Translations under genes and position numbers: made by a program | Part shown: positions 11,441 to 23,017 of the stretch, in pieces | Numbering within the stretch: position 1 is the stretch's first letter | Layout: every line of letters starts with the position of its first letter | The notes under the pieces: generated by a model | What the model was told of the DNA's origin: nothing | Database searches by the model: none | What the model saw: only the letters and a program-made list of their open reading frames with translations | From: Channallabes apus | Lineage: Eukaryota; Chordata; Actinopteri; Siluriformes; Clariidae | Reading direction: 5' to 3' | DNA length: 64,000 nucleotides | NCBI GenBank assembly: GCA_030522415.1 | Contig: CM060127.1 | Coordinates: 16,015,314 to 16,079,313, forward strand

Positions 11441-12679
11441 TTGGTCCTTGTCGTGGACCATTTTCTTTAATTTCCACCACAGATTTTCAATTGGATTAAG
11501 GTCCGGACTATTTGCAGGCCATGCCATTGACATTATATGTTTTTCCTGTAGGAATGTTTTCACAGATTTTGCCCTATGGCACGATGATTTATCATCCTGA
11601 AAAATGATGCTACCATCACCAAACATCCTTTCAATTGATGGAATAAGAAAAGTGTCCAAAATCTCAACATAAACTTGTGCATTAATAGAAGATGTAATGA
11701 CTGTCATGTCTCCCATACCTTTACCTGACATACAACCCCATATCAATAATGATTGTGGAAATTTGCATGTTTTCTTCAGGCAGTTGTCTTTATAAATTTC
11801 ATTGGAACGGCACCAAACAAAAGTTCCAGCATCATCACCCTGCCCAATGCAGATTCGTGATTCATCACTGAATATAGCTCTCATCCAGTCATCCGCAGTC
11901 CAAGATTGTCTTTCTTTAGCCCACTGAAACCTTGTTTTTTTTTCTGTTTAGATGTTAATGATGGTTTTCTTTTGGCTTTTCTGTATGAAAATCCCATTTC
12001 TTTTAGGCGATTTCTTACTGTCCGGTCACAGACATTGACTCCACTTTCTGCCCATTTGTTCCTCATTTGTTTTGTTGTGCATTTTCTGTTTTCAAGGCAT
12101 ATTGCTTTAAGTTTTCTGTCTTGGCACTTTGATGATGTCTTTCTTGGTCTACCAGTACACTTCCCTTTTACAACCTTTCCATTTGATTTGTACTTGGTCC
12201 AGATTTTAGACACAGCTGACTGGGAACAACCAACATCTTTTGGAACATTCCATGAAGATTTACCTTCTTCAAGAAGTTTGATAATTCTCTCCTTTGTTTC
12301 AACTGACATCTCTCGTGTTGGAGCTATGAGTTATGTCAATCATCTTGGTTCAACACATCCCTAATGTGTGCAAGCACTCTTTTTTTTAACTGTAGACTAA
12401 TTAGCAGTTGTAATCAGATACAGGTATTTGTTTTAGAAATGCAAAGTGCATGGTGATTCCATATTTTTTTTCCCTCTGTTTGAGTTGTCAAAACAGTTGT
12501 CATTGACTATAGTTATCTTTAAAAAAAAAAAAAAATTGTTTTATACAGCCAGAAGTTTGGATTGTTGAGTGAAAATAGTTTTGTGGCATGTATGTGCTTG
12601 TTTTCTTTTCTACACAATTAAACATTTGAATGAACATCTTCTGAGAGGGGTGATTCCATAATTTTTGCCAGGGGTTGTA
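11430..12679 (-). mobile_element. Tc1 element, frameshifted and 3'-truncated
   Basis: The transposase start at 12309 (MSVETKERIIKLLEEGKSSW) runs through the helix-turn-helix region and GRPRKTSS. A nine-base homopolymer at 11935-11943 breaks the frame. It continues open from 11884 with IFSDES, IFQDDKSSCHRAKSV and ANSPDLNPIENLWWKLKK, which give the DDE residues (D of SDES, D of QDD, E of IEN). The last about 30 residues and that terminus are missing at 11430. The other terminus is ..ATTTTTGCCAGGGGTTGTA at 12679. One frameshift and one terminal deletion make it immobile. Confidence 0.9.
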
Positions 12680-13987
12680 TTCATGTAGGTTAGAATTGTT
12701 TATAAATTCTAAGAAAAGTGCACAAGATGTAGAGAATATGTAAATGTCTAGCAATTATCTATTATTTGTTCTGTATCTAATATCTTTCTTTTTTTTTCAG
12801 AATCTGTTGGCATGTCAGGAAGATCTGCCAAGCTTTTGGTGATGATTCAAGAAAGTTGCTTCTGGCAGATGAAATTCCCGTATCAGTGGTTGAGCTCATT
12901 GAAAAAGTGAGGGAAGCTTTTGGATTAAATGGTAGATTCAAACTACAGTATCAGGACAAAGATTTTGGGGATGTATTTGTAAATTTGACAAACACTGGGA
13001 ACTTCAGAGTCTTGGCACTCTAAAGATTATCCCGTTGTCAGATGACTCTTCACTGCTCAAACAAATGATGTTTATGAAGTCTAATGATGATGCTCTGTCC
13101 TCTGTTGGCTCTGGAGACACTGATGATACAATCATCCTTTCACTCCCTTACTCGGAAACAGTTTCTCCAAGAAATCAACAGTGGCCAAAAGAATTTAATA
13201 TTCCATGCTTTTCTTATGACACTGAAATCCAATTAGAGAGAGGAAATGCTCTTTTTAAGGCTAAAGGAACAAGGCTGTCACTCCAAAGATGAAGTCTGAT
13301 ATTCTGGAGAAGGTTTGTGATGAGAGATACCAGTATAAATCTTATCCCAGCAGTGCAAACTTCTGTGAAGTTTCTTGATAAGTGCCTCTGAAACACCCTT
13401 GCTTAGCAGAAAAAGGATCCTTCAATGGGTGCTATCGGTGGACACAGAGGTTCAAATGAAGATGGGAAACCTACGCACACATTTGAAAGGTCTTGGATGC
13501 CCTGAATATTTGGTAAATTCTCTGAAAAACAAAGCTTCAGACCAGATTTGTCCAGCAAAAAATGTTAAACGACCTAAACGTCCCTTCCTGCTGGAGAGAC
13601 ATCAACAAACCTTGAAGTTGAGCGCCTGGCACTTTTAAAGGAAGTGAAGAAAAGAAACAATGCATTGACAATCGGAGAAAAAAAATGACAGATGTTTGCC
13701 ATACGCAGACAAGAGATTGTGGAAAACCAACCTAGTGTTCAAGAACTGCAAGAAAGATGGCCAGCTCTGTTTCAACAAGAGGAGGCAAAATGTTAAAATG
13801 TAAGTGACTAATCCAGAATATAAGTTTTTACCATAGGATTTTAGTATGGAGTGTTTTTGAAAATATCTTGGATGCCCGAATTATACCTTTTGTTGTTTTT
13901 GTGTATATGTATTTTACACAGTTCTCTAAGTGAAATCTTTTTTTTTTTTTTTTAAAGAAGTCTATTTTCTTTTTCTCTTCCTGACAG

Positions 13988-14152
13988 ATTAATGCGGAAT
14001 TTTTGCGCATCACGACCTTACTACCGAGTCCTTTACTACCAAGATTTATGGCTTCTTTGGACAGACAGATCTCTCAGCTTCTCCAGGTTATTAGGAGCAA
14101 AGGTGGAATCCTCTGTGAAAAAACTAAGGACACTATTCAAGTTATGGATCAG
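13988..14152 (+). pseudogene. Exon 2 of the SAMD3-like relic
   Basis: A 165-base open exon with acceptor CCTGACAG and donor GTATTG. It encodes INAEFLRITTLLPSPLLPRF MASLDRQISQLLQVIRSKGG ILCEKTKDTIQVMDQ. No disruption. Confidence 0.7.
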
Positions 14153-14241
14153 GTATTGGTTGGATGCAAACAAAATTGCTTGTTGCAATCAATTTGGTAG
14201 TGTTTTGGTCCAATAAAAGCAATACATCTAACATTTTGTAG

Positions 14242-14334
14242 AATCTGGGCATAGACATCAGAAGAGAGTGCCTGCTGAAGTGCCTGATCATGTATCTGGG
14301 TGAAGATGTAAGCTGTCTGATCAAAGAATACCAG
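14242..14334 (+). pseudogene. Exon 3 of the SAMD3-like relic
   Basis: A 93-base open exon with acceptor TTTTGTAG and donor GTAATG, encoding NLGIDIRRECLLKCLIMYLG EDVSCLIKEYQ. Confidence 0.7.
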
Positions 14335-14721
14335 GTAATGTAGGCAAAACAAATTACTGAAATTTTGTCCAACCATGTTTGTCTTAAGTTATATTTCACT
14401 ACTAAATCAAATTTCCCCATGTTTACATGCCCTCAAGTCATCCTAACTGAATTTAGTTATATTCTTGAACAATACAGGCAAAGTTATAATCCTACTTAAT
14501 ATTTTACTTCCAAGCAGTAGAATGGAATTGAATTGTTGACTTTTTAAAGCTTCAAATAGTGCATCCATCGAGCAAAGAACTGCTCTACAATGCTCTGTGG
14601 TCTAAAAAAGGTCTTCTCAAGCCATGAGGGTGAGTAAAATGTGGGGAAATTTTGTTTTGGTAATGACATATTGCTTTAAAGTAGTTAAAGTACTAGCCTG
14701 TGTGACTTTCTTCCACAGAAC

Positions 14722-14874
14722 TAGGGCTGCACGATATATCGAAAAAATATCGTTATCCCGATAATGGCATGCACGATAACCATATCGCAAAGAGTTGCGA
14801 TAAATACTTTGTGCCAAGCATTTGTGTCCCCAAATTTGACCAATCAGTTGGGCCCTTACTATGTTTATACCCGC

Positions 14875-14928
<54 letters not shown>

Positions 14929-15757
14929 CTTTATACTTAATTCTGTCGCGAACTAACCCGGGATGATCAGAAGACTTAGCGATTAGCCGTTAGCCCTTTG
15001 TAGCGTGGACGGTAAACCCAAACGTGGAAGCAAGCGAGTCGGCAGGATAACCACGCGAATTAGTTTAAGGACTCTCACAGAAGGGGAGCAAGGAAAAAAC
15101 ACAAATTTAACCCGCGTCCTATAAACACACACTCGAATCAGAAAGTAAACAATCTGCACCCACATGCGTGAACACAGTGACTAAGCTCTATGCGGTTTGT
15201 TTACTCCTCTTATACTTCCGGGTTCGTGCCCGCATTACTTCCGGGTCCTAGTGCCGGTTGCGGAGCGCGCGCGTGTGTGAGACAAATAGAATTTATTAAA
15301 TTTTTGTTTAATTATTTTTATAAAAAAAAAAAGACAGGCAAGCCAAAGAGAATATTTAGTTTAAAAGATGCTCTTGTTTTAAGACACTATTGATGAGTGT
15401 ATGGTTATACGTAAATAAAAAGTAATGTTTGAAAGTAATTCATATTGTGTTGGCAGGTTTATAGTAACAGCAAACCAGAAGTCAAAATATCTGCTGAGGG
15501 GTTTGTCATTCATAGTGTTTTGAAGTCTAAATATTTGAAACTTCCTTGACATATAGTTTCTTTTTAGCCTGAATTAGATTTAATTACATCAGACGAATAT
15601 CTATTACCTGTTTATTTTAGTATGATCATTACATATAAAAAAAATAGGCAATAATAATAATAAATGCATTTCTCTAGAAAAATGTTATATCGCAAGAAAT
15701 ATTATCGCAATATTCAACAACAAATATCGCATATTTTCCTAATATCGTGCAGCCCTA
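14722..15757. mobile_element. hAT MITE, copy 2
   Basis: Inverted ends TAGGGCTGCACGATA and TATCGTGCAGCCCTA, with perfect 8-bp target duplication CACAGAAC (14714-14721, 15758-15765). No transposase. It lies in intron 3 of the SAMD3-like relic and contains a (TA)n tract. Confidence 0.95.
14879..14923. repeat. (TA)n microsatellite inside hAT MITE copy 2
   Basis: An almost pure TA run of about 45 bp. The counterpart in copy 1 is at 6521-6562. Confidence 0.95.
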
Positions 15758-16310
15758 CACAGAACACACGAATATATTTTGAAAAATGTTAAGAGCCCCC
15801 TATTCACTTGCATTGGTTTTGTGTCTATACAATAATAGTGAAAGGGTGTTATGCTGTTCTGTTACCAACATTGTTCAAAACGACAGTAATTCATACAGGT
15901 TTGAAATTACAAGAGGCCGTGTAAATAATTTTTAATGTGAACTACTCCGTTAAAGTGGGTTGGTTCACCCAAACATGCATTTTGTACCACACTCAACAAA
16001 AATATCAGATTTTCAACAATGGTCAACACATTGGGAGCGTTTAATTGTGCAAGTGTTTAAAAGCACTTTCAAAGCCAAAGAGTGTAAAAGTATGTCTTCA
16101 CCCACTACTACACTTACACTCCTCTTGTAATAAATGTACAAATTATCCTGAACCCAAATGCAAATATTTTAATGGAAGTTGGCACAGATGTTTGGGCTCT
16201 ACATTGACCTTCAGAATTGGGCGGCTAACTAAATTTTATAATATTTTCAGATGGCGGTTCATTAATTTTTTCCCCCTTACAAAAACAGAGCAATTAACAA
16301 TTGTTTTTAG

Positions 16311-16638
16311 GCTGACCAAAGGGAGGAAGCGGAGAGAGAATTTGAAAAGACCACCATGGCATTTTTTTGTGATCCGTGAAGGTGATGCTCTTAGTCGTGC
16401 ACTGGACATTTCCATCGTCATTGACTGTGTGGAAGTACTAAATGAGTTGCCCTCTGTTGCATGTGCCTGTGCCATGATGTTTGGACTCATTTATGCACTG
16501 AACTTAAAATATCCTGAAGGACTCAAATATACATTTGAGGCTTTTCAAAAAATAATCATGGATATAGAGAGTAAGCAGATGAGCCGAAGGGTGCAGAACC
16601 TCTCTTCAAAGCTGCAGGAGCACGTTTGTTTTCTTTGA
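16311..16638 (+). pseudogene. Exon 4 (last) of the SAMD3-like relic
   Basis: Acceptor TTGTTTTTAG. It starts ADQREEAEREFEKTTMAFF. One extra base in the T-run/TGTGATCC stretch near 16367 shifts the frame, and the rest stays open to TGA at 16636-16638. Confidence 0.7.
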
Positions 16639-16639
16639 C

Positions 16640-17464
16640 CCAGCTACAATGTTCTGCTGATTAGAGCTGAAGATCTTTGCCCAAACCCGATGGGTTCGGG
16701 TTTAATATAATTTTGCTCGGGCTTGCGCAGTAAATGAGCGGTCATGTGATGCGTTTTGATTAGCGCGAGAGAAATGCGAAAATGGATGCTGAGGTTTTTT
16801 TTTTTTTTGTGCCAACTTCCAAGATGCCTGTAGCCTATACGTTAGTCATAAATAAATAAATGGTGGCGGTTTTAGGTATGGGTGAACTGGGCAGAGCGAG
16901 CGGAGCGGATAGGCGATGATACTATATATGGATACTAAAAACTGTTATGTTTTTAGAAAAATACTATACACATTGTAGAATTGACAAAGTCAGGTTTACG
17001 TTGTTGGACAATGTGTATTTGAGGATACTGTACACATTGTAAAAAAATTTGTATTATGACAAAAATAGTCAAGTTTGATGCTTGAAGTCATTCATCTTAG
17101 ATGATAAAATTACACATTTAAAGCATGAAAGTAAATAAATTCCTTAATATTACATTAATATTTTAAATTGTATTTGATTGGATATTTGTAAAGTAAAATT
17201 AGTTTAATACAAAGAACATTGTAATAAAGTATAATTTGAGATTACATTAAACTTTTAATTTTTACTTTGATAAGAATGAACTATCCATTACTTAGCCAAA
17301 GCAAAAAGTATCTTTGAATCAAATAAAATTTTTAAGTTGATTAAAAAGCTAATTAATTACAAGTAACAAGTTGATGCAAAATTTTTGCTTTGATCCAATG
17401 TAACACTTTTTCCAGTGTATTAATGCTCTAAATAATTAACAAACGACCCAATCATTTTGTTTTT
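16640..17464. other. Short repeat scrap and AT-rich DNA
   Basis: GAAGATCTTTGCCCAAACCC GATGGGTTCGGG at 16668-16702 looks like one end of a short transposon derivative. The rest is AT-rich without coding signal. Confidence 0.35.
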
Positions 17465-17640
17465 CAGATCTATGCAAACTGTCTCATTAGAAGAGTTTAC
17501 TTCTCTGACCGACTGTACTTGGAGGATGAGCTCCCAGCAGAGTTTAAACTGTGTTTACCGGTAGAAAGCAAAAGTGAGTGCATGTTCACAAGACATGAGC
17601 ACGAGGTCAGGAGTGTGCGTGCACCTTGGGCCTGATCTGA
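17465..17640 (+). repeat. Exon-like repeat with [11 protein letters not shown] motif, copy C
   Basis: After a TTTTTCAG acceptor the frame reads [50 protein letters not shown] then a stop. Over about 110 bp it is nearly identical to the inverted copy at 9829-10020. I do not recognise the protein. Confidence 0.6.
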
Positions 17641-18184
17641 CCAAAGGAACTGAACTGGAACTGGGCACAAGCATGGAGCTTGAGCATTGTTTGAAGCTGG
17701 TGTTTCTACAAAAATAAAAATGAGTGCATGTTCATAAGCATGACTTGACATAAGTGTTTTTGCAAATCCTAATTGTAAAATGGTGTTACAATTTATTGAA
17801 CCATCAATTAATTGAATTTAACAAATTTACCAGTTACAAATCAAAAGTGAGTGCATGTGCATGAATTGACTTAGGTTTTGCAAAAGCACTTTTTAATAGT
17901 AAAGTGAACAGTAGTTTAAACCATCAAAAGTGAGTGCAAGTCATTACACTTAAAAAAAAAAAAAACACTGCATTTAATACATGGAAAAACTACATGCAAA
18001 ACTTTCTGTATAAATGGAGGAAAAAAACCCACATTCATGATCTCTTGGCAATTTAAACTTCTGCAGTAAAACCCTGCAATAATAAAGAAATGAAACATAA
18101 CAGGTGAAAATTAAATGCTGAATAATAGCATCATCTGGATCGTGTGCTATTATATAAGCTGCTGAATAATACAAATGGAAGCCA

Positions 18185-19030
18185 TGTTTCCTGTTTCAGT
18201 GCAGAAATATTTGGGTGCTTCACTACATAAGCGTAGATCTTTGGCATGTCCTCAACCGTGGCACTAAATATGCCAGGGAAGCCACATTCAGCAATCCAGT
18301 CCCCCAAGTCTTGCTGGAGTGTCGTCAGATCCCCAACACTCTTGCACTGTAGGGTCTTAGATAAAAACTAGAGTATGGGCAAAGAGTGCGCCATTGTTTG
18401 CCCTGCGCAGATTTCGTAGCAATAATGCTTTGCTTTGACAAAGTAAAAAATTTTTTGTTTGTTTTAAAATCAGAAAAAAAATCTTAACATGATGATTATT
18501 GCACCCTTTCGATTTTGCTTTGCACATCTGGGTCAGGCAGCACACGATAGTCAAACTGCTCCAGCGGTGGCTCCTGGCCTTTGATACACGGACCTCCAAT
18601 AAGAGGCCACCTTTGAAATATTTTCGCTGGTCTAATGCTGCCTGGTCATAACTAAGACCTGGCCGTGCTTTCCCTCAAATGCCAACAGTGGTCTGTACCT
18701 CCATCATCAAGAGTCTAGAATAAGAGAAATCGATCAAGTTGAACTACTATGCAGATTACCTGAAAACATGCATACACTTGTAATAACACCTGTAAATAGT
18801 AATATTAATTAAAAGCAATCTTAAACGTAATTAGTTTCTTGTTACTCTGACCTGAAAAACTCTTGCCCCCCAAATCATCTGCATGTTCTCCTACAAACTC
18901 AATTTGTGGTGAATAGGTCCAACAGAAACTGCCTCTGGAGATTGCTTTAATGGCACTCCTGACACACATGGTCATCAGAAAGATGATCTTGGAAATTCAT
19001 CAAAATGGTGGCAATATCCTCTTCGTCCTA
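18185..19030 (-). pseudogene. HECT-domain ligase relic (G2E3-like), exon fragments
   Basis: Minus-strand pieces in gene order: 19027-18857 with DEEDIATILMNFQDHLSDDH then, after a frame change, AIKAISRGSFCWTYSPQIEF VGEHADDLGGK (HECT I..FxGExxxDxGG entry motif); 18720-18500 with FEGKHGQV, SYDQAALDQRKYFKGGLLLE and GPCIKGQEPPLEQFDYRVLP DPDVQSKIERVQ; and 18357-18190 with SVGDLTTLQQDLGDWIAECG FPGIF. Order and motifs match the repeated fish G2/M-phase E3 ligase-like genes. Two or more frameshifts occur, and the catalytic-Cys lobe is not seen. Confidence 0.5.
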
Positions 19031-19034
19031 AAGT

Positions 19035-19970
19035 ATATGAAATGATGGTTATCAGAACCTTACACCCTGTATTATCTTCCAGATTACAGTTGTTTTTTTT
19101 GCACTGTTCTTACACTTTTATATTTTAACATGTAATTTGTGATAACAGCTATATTTTCTGTTATAGTGACTGCAGTAATGCTGCTAAAAAGTCAACTTTA
19201 ATTGTTTAACTGAACTCGTAAGTGAATATCAAGTTTTTTTGTGTCAAATACATTCTCAAATAACTTCAACACTGAAAATATATAAACTTATTTTGTCCTC
19301 AGATTCTTTCTTGTAACTCTCCTCTCTCTGTCACATACCTGTCTGATGGCTCATTATGCAGATCAGTATGCAGGCCTTTGTCTTCTCAGGTGTGAATCAC
19401 TGCATTAGTAATGATAGATCACGCCTTCTCGCATAGACCCTTTACACACAAAAAGTGACTTAAAATGTTAAATCACTATATTGTTTTCTGTGAGCAAGTA
19501 AACAAGATCATTTTCTCATCTTCTCAAACGTCTTGTGAACAAATGTTCTTTTATTTTCACAAAACAATATTTTTTTCCTAAAAATGCAAACACATACATT
19601 CATTTTGGTCATGTATTATTGTAGAACAGTTTGTGCTGATTACAAAAAAAATACAGGTTGGTCAATAAAATATAAGTAGCTGAAAAAAGCACAAACATCT
19701 CAAGGGTCCCAAAATCACCTCGGACCCCAGAGGGTTAAAAAAATTTTTTGCGGTATGTGAACTGCATGGTCATTAAAAGTTCTTGAAATAAATATTCTTT
19801 CAGTATCCTTGAGTGGAACAAATCAAACCTACCAATGGAAAACTGTCACTTTGAAAAGGAACGTCAATGTAAAAGTCTTCAACAGAAGTCCTACAAAATA
19901 AGGTTTCTTTCTTTAAGTATATATGGATATTACAAGGCCTATGTAACTGATGAGTAAATTAATAGAACAA
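19035..19970. other. AT-rich stretch with possible minor exon
   Basis: On the minus strand 19890-19830 reads TSVEDFYIDVPFQSDSFPL between plausible splice signals and may belong to the ligase relic. Otherwise nothing recognised. Confidence 0.25.
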
Positions 19971-19974
19971 AACG

Positions 19975-20100
19975 TACATTAGGTTAAAATGCTCCTTCAC
20001 GCGATCGTATAATTCTCTCCCGGCGAAAAAAAAACTCGTATAATTTGTGCCTCCACGTCCAAAGGATCCTCATCAAAAGGGCGCGCTATGCTCAATAAGC
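19975..20100 (-). pseudogene. Possible Harbinger-type transposase N-terminus
   Basis: The minus strand reads ARPFDEDPLDVEAQIIRVFF RRERIIRSREGAF then a stop. The RRERIIRSR core resembles the N-terminal part of fish Harbinger transposases (..RRERVFRDR..). A nine-T run makes the frame uncertain. It could instead be an exon of the neighbouring ligase relic. Confidence 0.3.
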
Positions 20101-20125
20101 TTCTAAAACAAACTTAACCTAGACC

Positions 20126-20400
20126 AGGGGTACTCAAATATAAATTTGAAAGGTCCACTTACCAAATTTCTATTCAGTCCGAGGTCCGGAAAAATGACAG
20201 TCCAATTTCAAATAGAGAACTACAAAAAAAGTCACAAAATCTTCGAACAATACCCACAAATGACATGGTAGTCCTTTTAGTGTGAAAGGGGACATCATCT
20301 TTGTGCCCCCAGTTGTTTGAACTTGGGCATAAAAGGTGTGAGGACCAGGTGGAGGCACTGATGTAAATGTTCACTGGTGAGGATATGTGTTTTTCACCGT
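20126..20400. repeat. One end of a hAT-like repeat
   Basis: CAGGGGTACTCAAATATAAA TTTGAAAGGTCCACTT resembles hAT termini (CAGGGGT.CTCAA). The opposite end and a duplication were not found. Confidence 0.35.
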
Positions 20401-20689
20401 GCTCATAGTTGAAACGGCAGATTCACAACAGTATGTTGAGGAAAACATGCAGGTACAGGTCAGGAACACCTGCTGCAGTAACCATCTTTGTCCAGAAGGT
20501 GACCACTTTTGATTGCTAGATTAAGCACATTGGTTTTCTGCTTCCCACGGGGAGCATGAATGCATATTTTTCTGTCCACTCACTCTTAAATTCGCCGTTT
20601 TCAAAATCAACTTATAACAATGGCCAGCTTTGAGCACACCATTAGGATATTAAGGACATATTATAATAAACAGAATGAACAGCTCACCT

Positions 20690-20934
20690 CTTATACTGTA
20701 TCTTCCAGTCTGAGTTCGTTCGTTCTTTTGAATCTACGTGATAAAGGACCGAACAACTTGGGACTTGACGATTCGTTGAGAACCGCTCAATACATAGCCT
20801 ACGGAGGTTTTGCGATGATTTGCGCATGCGCGCCCAGTAGAAAATTAACGAATCACTCTGAGACGACTCGTTCTTCTGAGTCACGTTAAAGATACGTTCG
20901 AAAAGAATGAATCGTTCATGAACGACCCATCACT
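20690..20934 (-). repeat. GTTCATGAACGA-type dispersed repeat
   Basis: It ends AATCGTTCATGAACGACCCA TCACTAG and matches, inverted, the repeat at 25914-26035. It contains several GAATCGTTC/GAACGAT palindromes typical of short fish DNA-transposon derivatives. Confidence 0.65.
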
Positions 20935-21667
20935 AGAAGACACAAAGATAAATCGCGAAGAAACAGTTGTGCACTTCATTGTGAACTCATTTGGATTATT
21001 GATTAAATTAGCATGTTTGTTTTGGCGTCGGTCCAGATGTAACCGTTTTTGGGTCTGGATGCGGACCGGAGTCCGCCTATTGAGTCCCCCGGTGTTCTGG
21101 GAAATTCAGTTTCCCTATCTGTCCCCGGTGGCGCGCAGATTCAAATCATGACGTCACTCGCTACCTAACGCTGAGAAGGCGAACGAGGATTTTTCTCTCG
21201 TTTTAAAGTGTTTTTACGAACTTTGTGAATTAAACAAATAACCTGTGGTAAATAATCGAGTGTCTTTTCGCTTTTTTTGTATATTTGAACATAATTCAAA
21301 CGTTTTAAGCCGCTGCAAAAGACTAATTTGCTGGGCGAGTACTGACACGAGTATCTATCTATCCATCCATCTACAGTATCTATCTAAACACCCGCATATG
21401 ATGGGGAAACATGATATCCTGAAATCCATGATATACTGTATGGAAATCCATGATGAAACAGACTTACATAATTGGCACAGCACATAATACTAGCATTTTT
21501 ACATTAAATGATGTATCTGAATTGGTTCTTTTTCTTAAATTTCACAAAGTATGGAAACTAGACGTTTATTAGAAATGTTAACTGGGTGAATTGATTTCCA
21601 GGAGTCTCTTGTTAAAAATTGTGTTTTTAAAAAACATCATCTCACTGTATTACCTAAGCACACACAC

Positions 21668-22046
21668 AAGAGGAGGATTCTGTCCAAAGTACAATCCATT
21701 GTGAACAATCCTTCTCACCCGCTATACAGTGTTTTGGCTGAACAGAGGAGCAGTTTCAGCCAGAGACTGATTACTATCAAGTGTTCCACTGAGCGTCACA
21801 GGAGATCCTTTCTCCCAACGGCCATAAAACTTTACAACTCTTCTCTGTAACTCATACACACATGTATGTGGATTTTTTTCACTGACTGGTATACAACAGG
21901 ACACTAATACTTACCCATTTTTTTTTTTTTTGTATTATTATTTATTACCTTTATTACCTTCCTTAGTTAACAACTGTGAGCACCTGTAACCGAGCATAAG
22001 CAATTTCCCTTTGGGATTAATAAAGTTCTTTGAATCTGAATCTGAA
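21668..22046 (+). mobile_element. LINE 3' end
   Basis: The frame reads RGGFCPKYNP-like text then NNPSHPLYSVLAEQRSSFSQ RLITIKCSTERHRRSFLPTA IKLYNSSL, the C-terminus of a CR1/L2/Rex1-type ORF2. A 3' UTR follows, ending GGGATTAATAAAGTTCTTTG and a (GAATCT)n tail. It sits in the centre of the inverted-repeat element. Confidence 0.7.
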
Positions 22047-22054
22047 TTGAATGT

Positions 22055-22549
22055 CTCTGAGTCAGTTTCAGACACCCCTGATACTTCCACAGCCAGTAGG
22101 AATAGGGAAACCGATTTTCCTGATGCCCAGGAAAAAATGTTTCCCATACTTCAATTGAAAGACGGTGCTTTTAAAAAACATTTTGTGCATTGTATTACCT
22201 GTGCCCCATGTACACATGTCTCTGAGGCAGTTTCAGACATCTATGATACTTCTACAGCCAGTAACCGAGGGAAACCGATTTTCCTGATGCCCAGGAAAAT
22301 ACGTTTCCCATACTTTAATTTAAAAGACAGTGTTTTTTAAAACCATTCTGATCACTATTTTATCTTTGCTACAGGCACACACATCTCTGAGTCAGTTTCA
22401 GACATCCATGATACTTCCACAGCCAGTAGGGATGGGGAAACAGATTTCCCTGATGATCAGGAAAATATGTTTCCCATACTTCAATTTAAAAGAAAGCGTT
22501 TTTAAAACATTATTTTATTGTGTGTGTATATACACAGGTCCTTCTCAAA
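22055..22549 (+). repeat. Three tandem 165-bp units, in-frame
   Basis: CTCTGAGTCAGTTTCAGACA-like starts occur at 22055, 22220 and 22385, exactly 165 bp (55 codons) apart. Each unit encodes a version of SESVSDIxDTSTASRxxETD FPDAQEN.FPI. A fourth copy is inverted, ending at 22679. Later units acquire frame changes within them. Confidence 0.85.
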
Positions 22550-22973
22550 CAATTTGCATTGTTTGAAAAAACGCATTTGCATTGTTTGAAAAAACGTATT
22601 TTCCTGGGCATCAGGAGAATCAGTTTCCCTCTTCCTACTGGCTGTGGAAGTATCAGAGATGTCTGAAACTGACTCAGAGACATGTGTGCTTAGGTAATAC
22701 AGTGAGATGATGTTTTTTAAAAACACTATGTTTAACAAGAGACTCCTGGAAATCAATTCACCCAGTTAACATTTGTAATAAACTTCAAGTTTCCATACCT
22801 TGTGAAATTTAAGAAAAAGAACCAATTCAGATACATGATTTAATGTAAAAATGCTAGTATTATATGTGCTGTGCCAATTATGTAAGTCTGTTTTATCATG
22901 GATATCCATACAGTATATCATGGATTTCAGGATATCATGTTTCCCCATCATATGCGGGTGTTTAGATAGATAC

Positions 22974-22974
<1 letters not shown>

Positions 22975-23017
<43 letters not shown>
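22975..23017. repeat. (GATA)n microsatellite
   Basis: About 11 GATA units in the right arm of the inverted-repeat element. The left arm has only a short (ATCT)n counterpart at 21353-21388. Confidence 0.95.

Larger units (their letters stand above)
12801..16638 (+). pseudogene. Intron-containing relic of a SAMD3-like fish gene
   Basis: Four exons: 12801-13795, 13988-14152, 14242-14334 and 16311-16638, all joined in phase 0 with good splice sites. Exon 1 encodes a PB1-like start (LLLADEIPVSVVELIEKVRE AFGL), FNIPCFSYDTEIQLERGNAL FKAKGTRLSL, KHPCLAEKGSFNGCYRWTQR and VKRPKRP. It has at least four frameshifts (near 12996, 13281, 13430 and 13590) plus stops. Exons 2 and 3 are intact (NAEFLRITT.., NLGIDIRRECLLKCLIMYLG). 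Exon 4 has one frameshift at 16367, then REGDALSRALDISIVIDCVE and SRRVQNLSSKL. The text matches my memory of the multicopy 'sterile alpha motif domain-containing 3-like' proteins of fish. Intron 3 holds a hAT MITE. Confidence 0.7.

Noticed and set aside
11906..12364. 152-codon plus-strand frame
   Set aside because: It is the antisense shadow of the Tc1 transposase on the minus strand.
16045..16300. N-terminal part of a 197-codon frame as coding
   Set aside because: It is intronic read-through upstream of the exon-4 acceptor at 16310/16311; conserved text begins only after that.
22055..22549. CRISPR-like array, because of regular 165-bp spacing
   Set aside because: Units are long diverged repeats without short conserved repeats and unique spacers, in a vertebrate genome.
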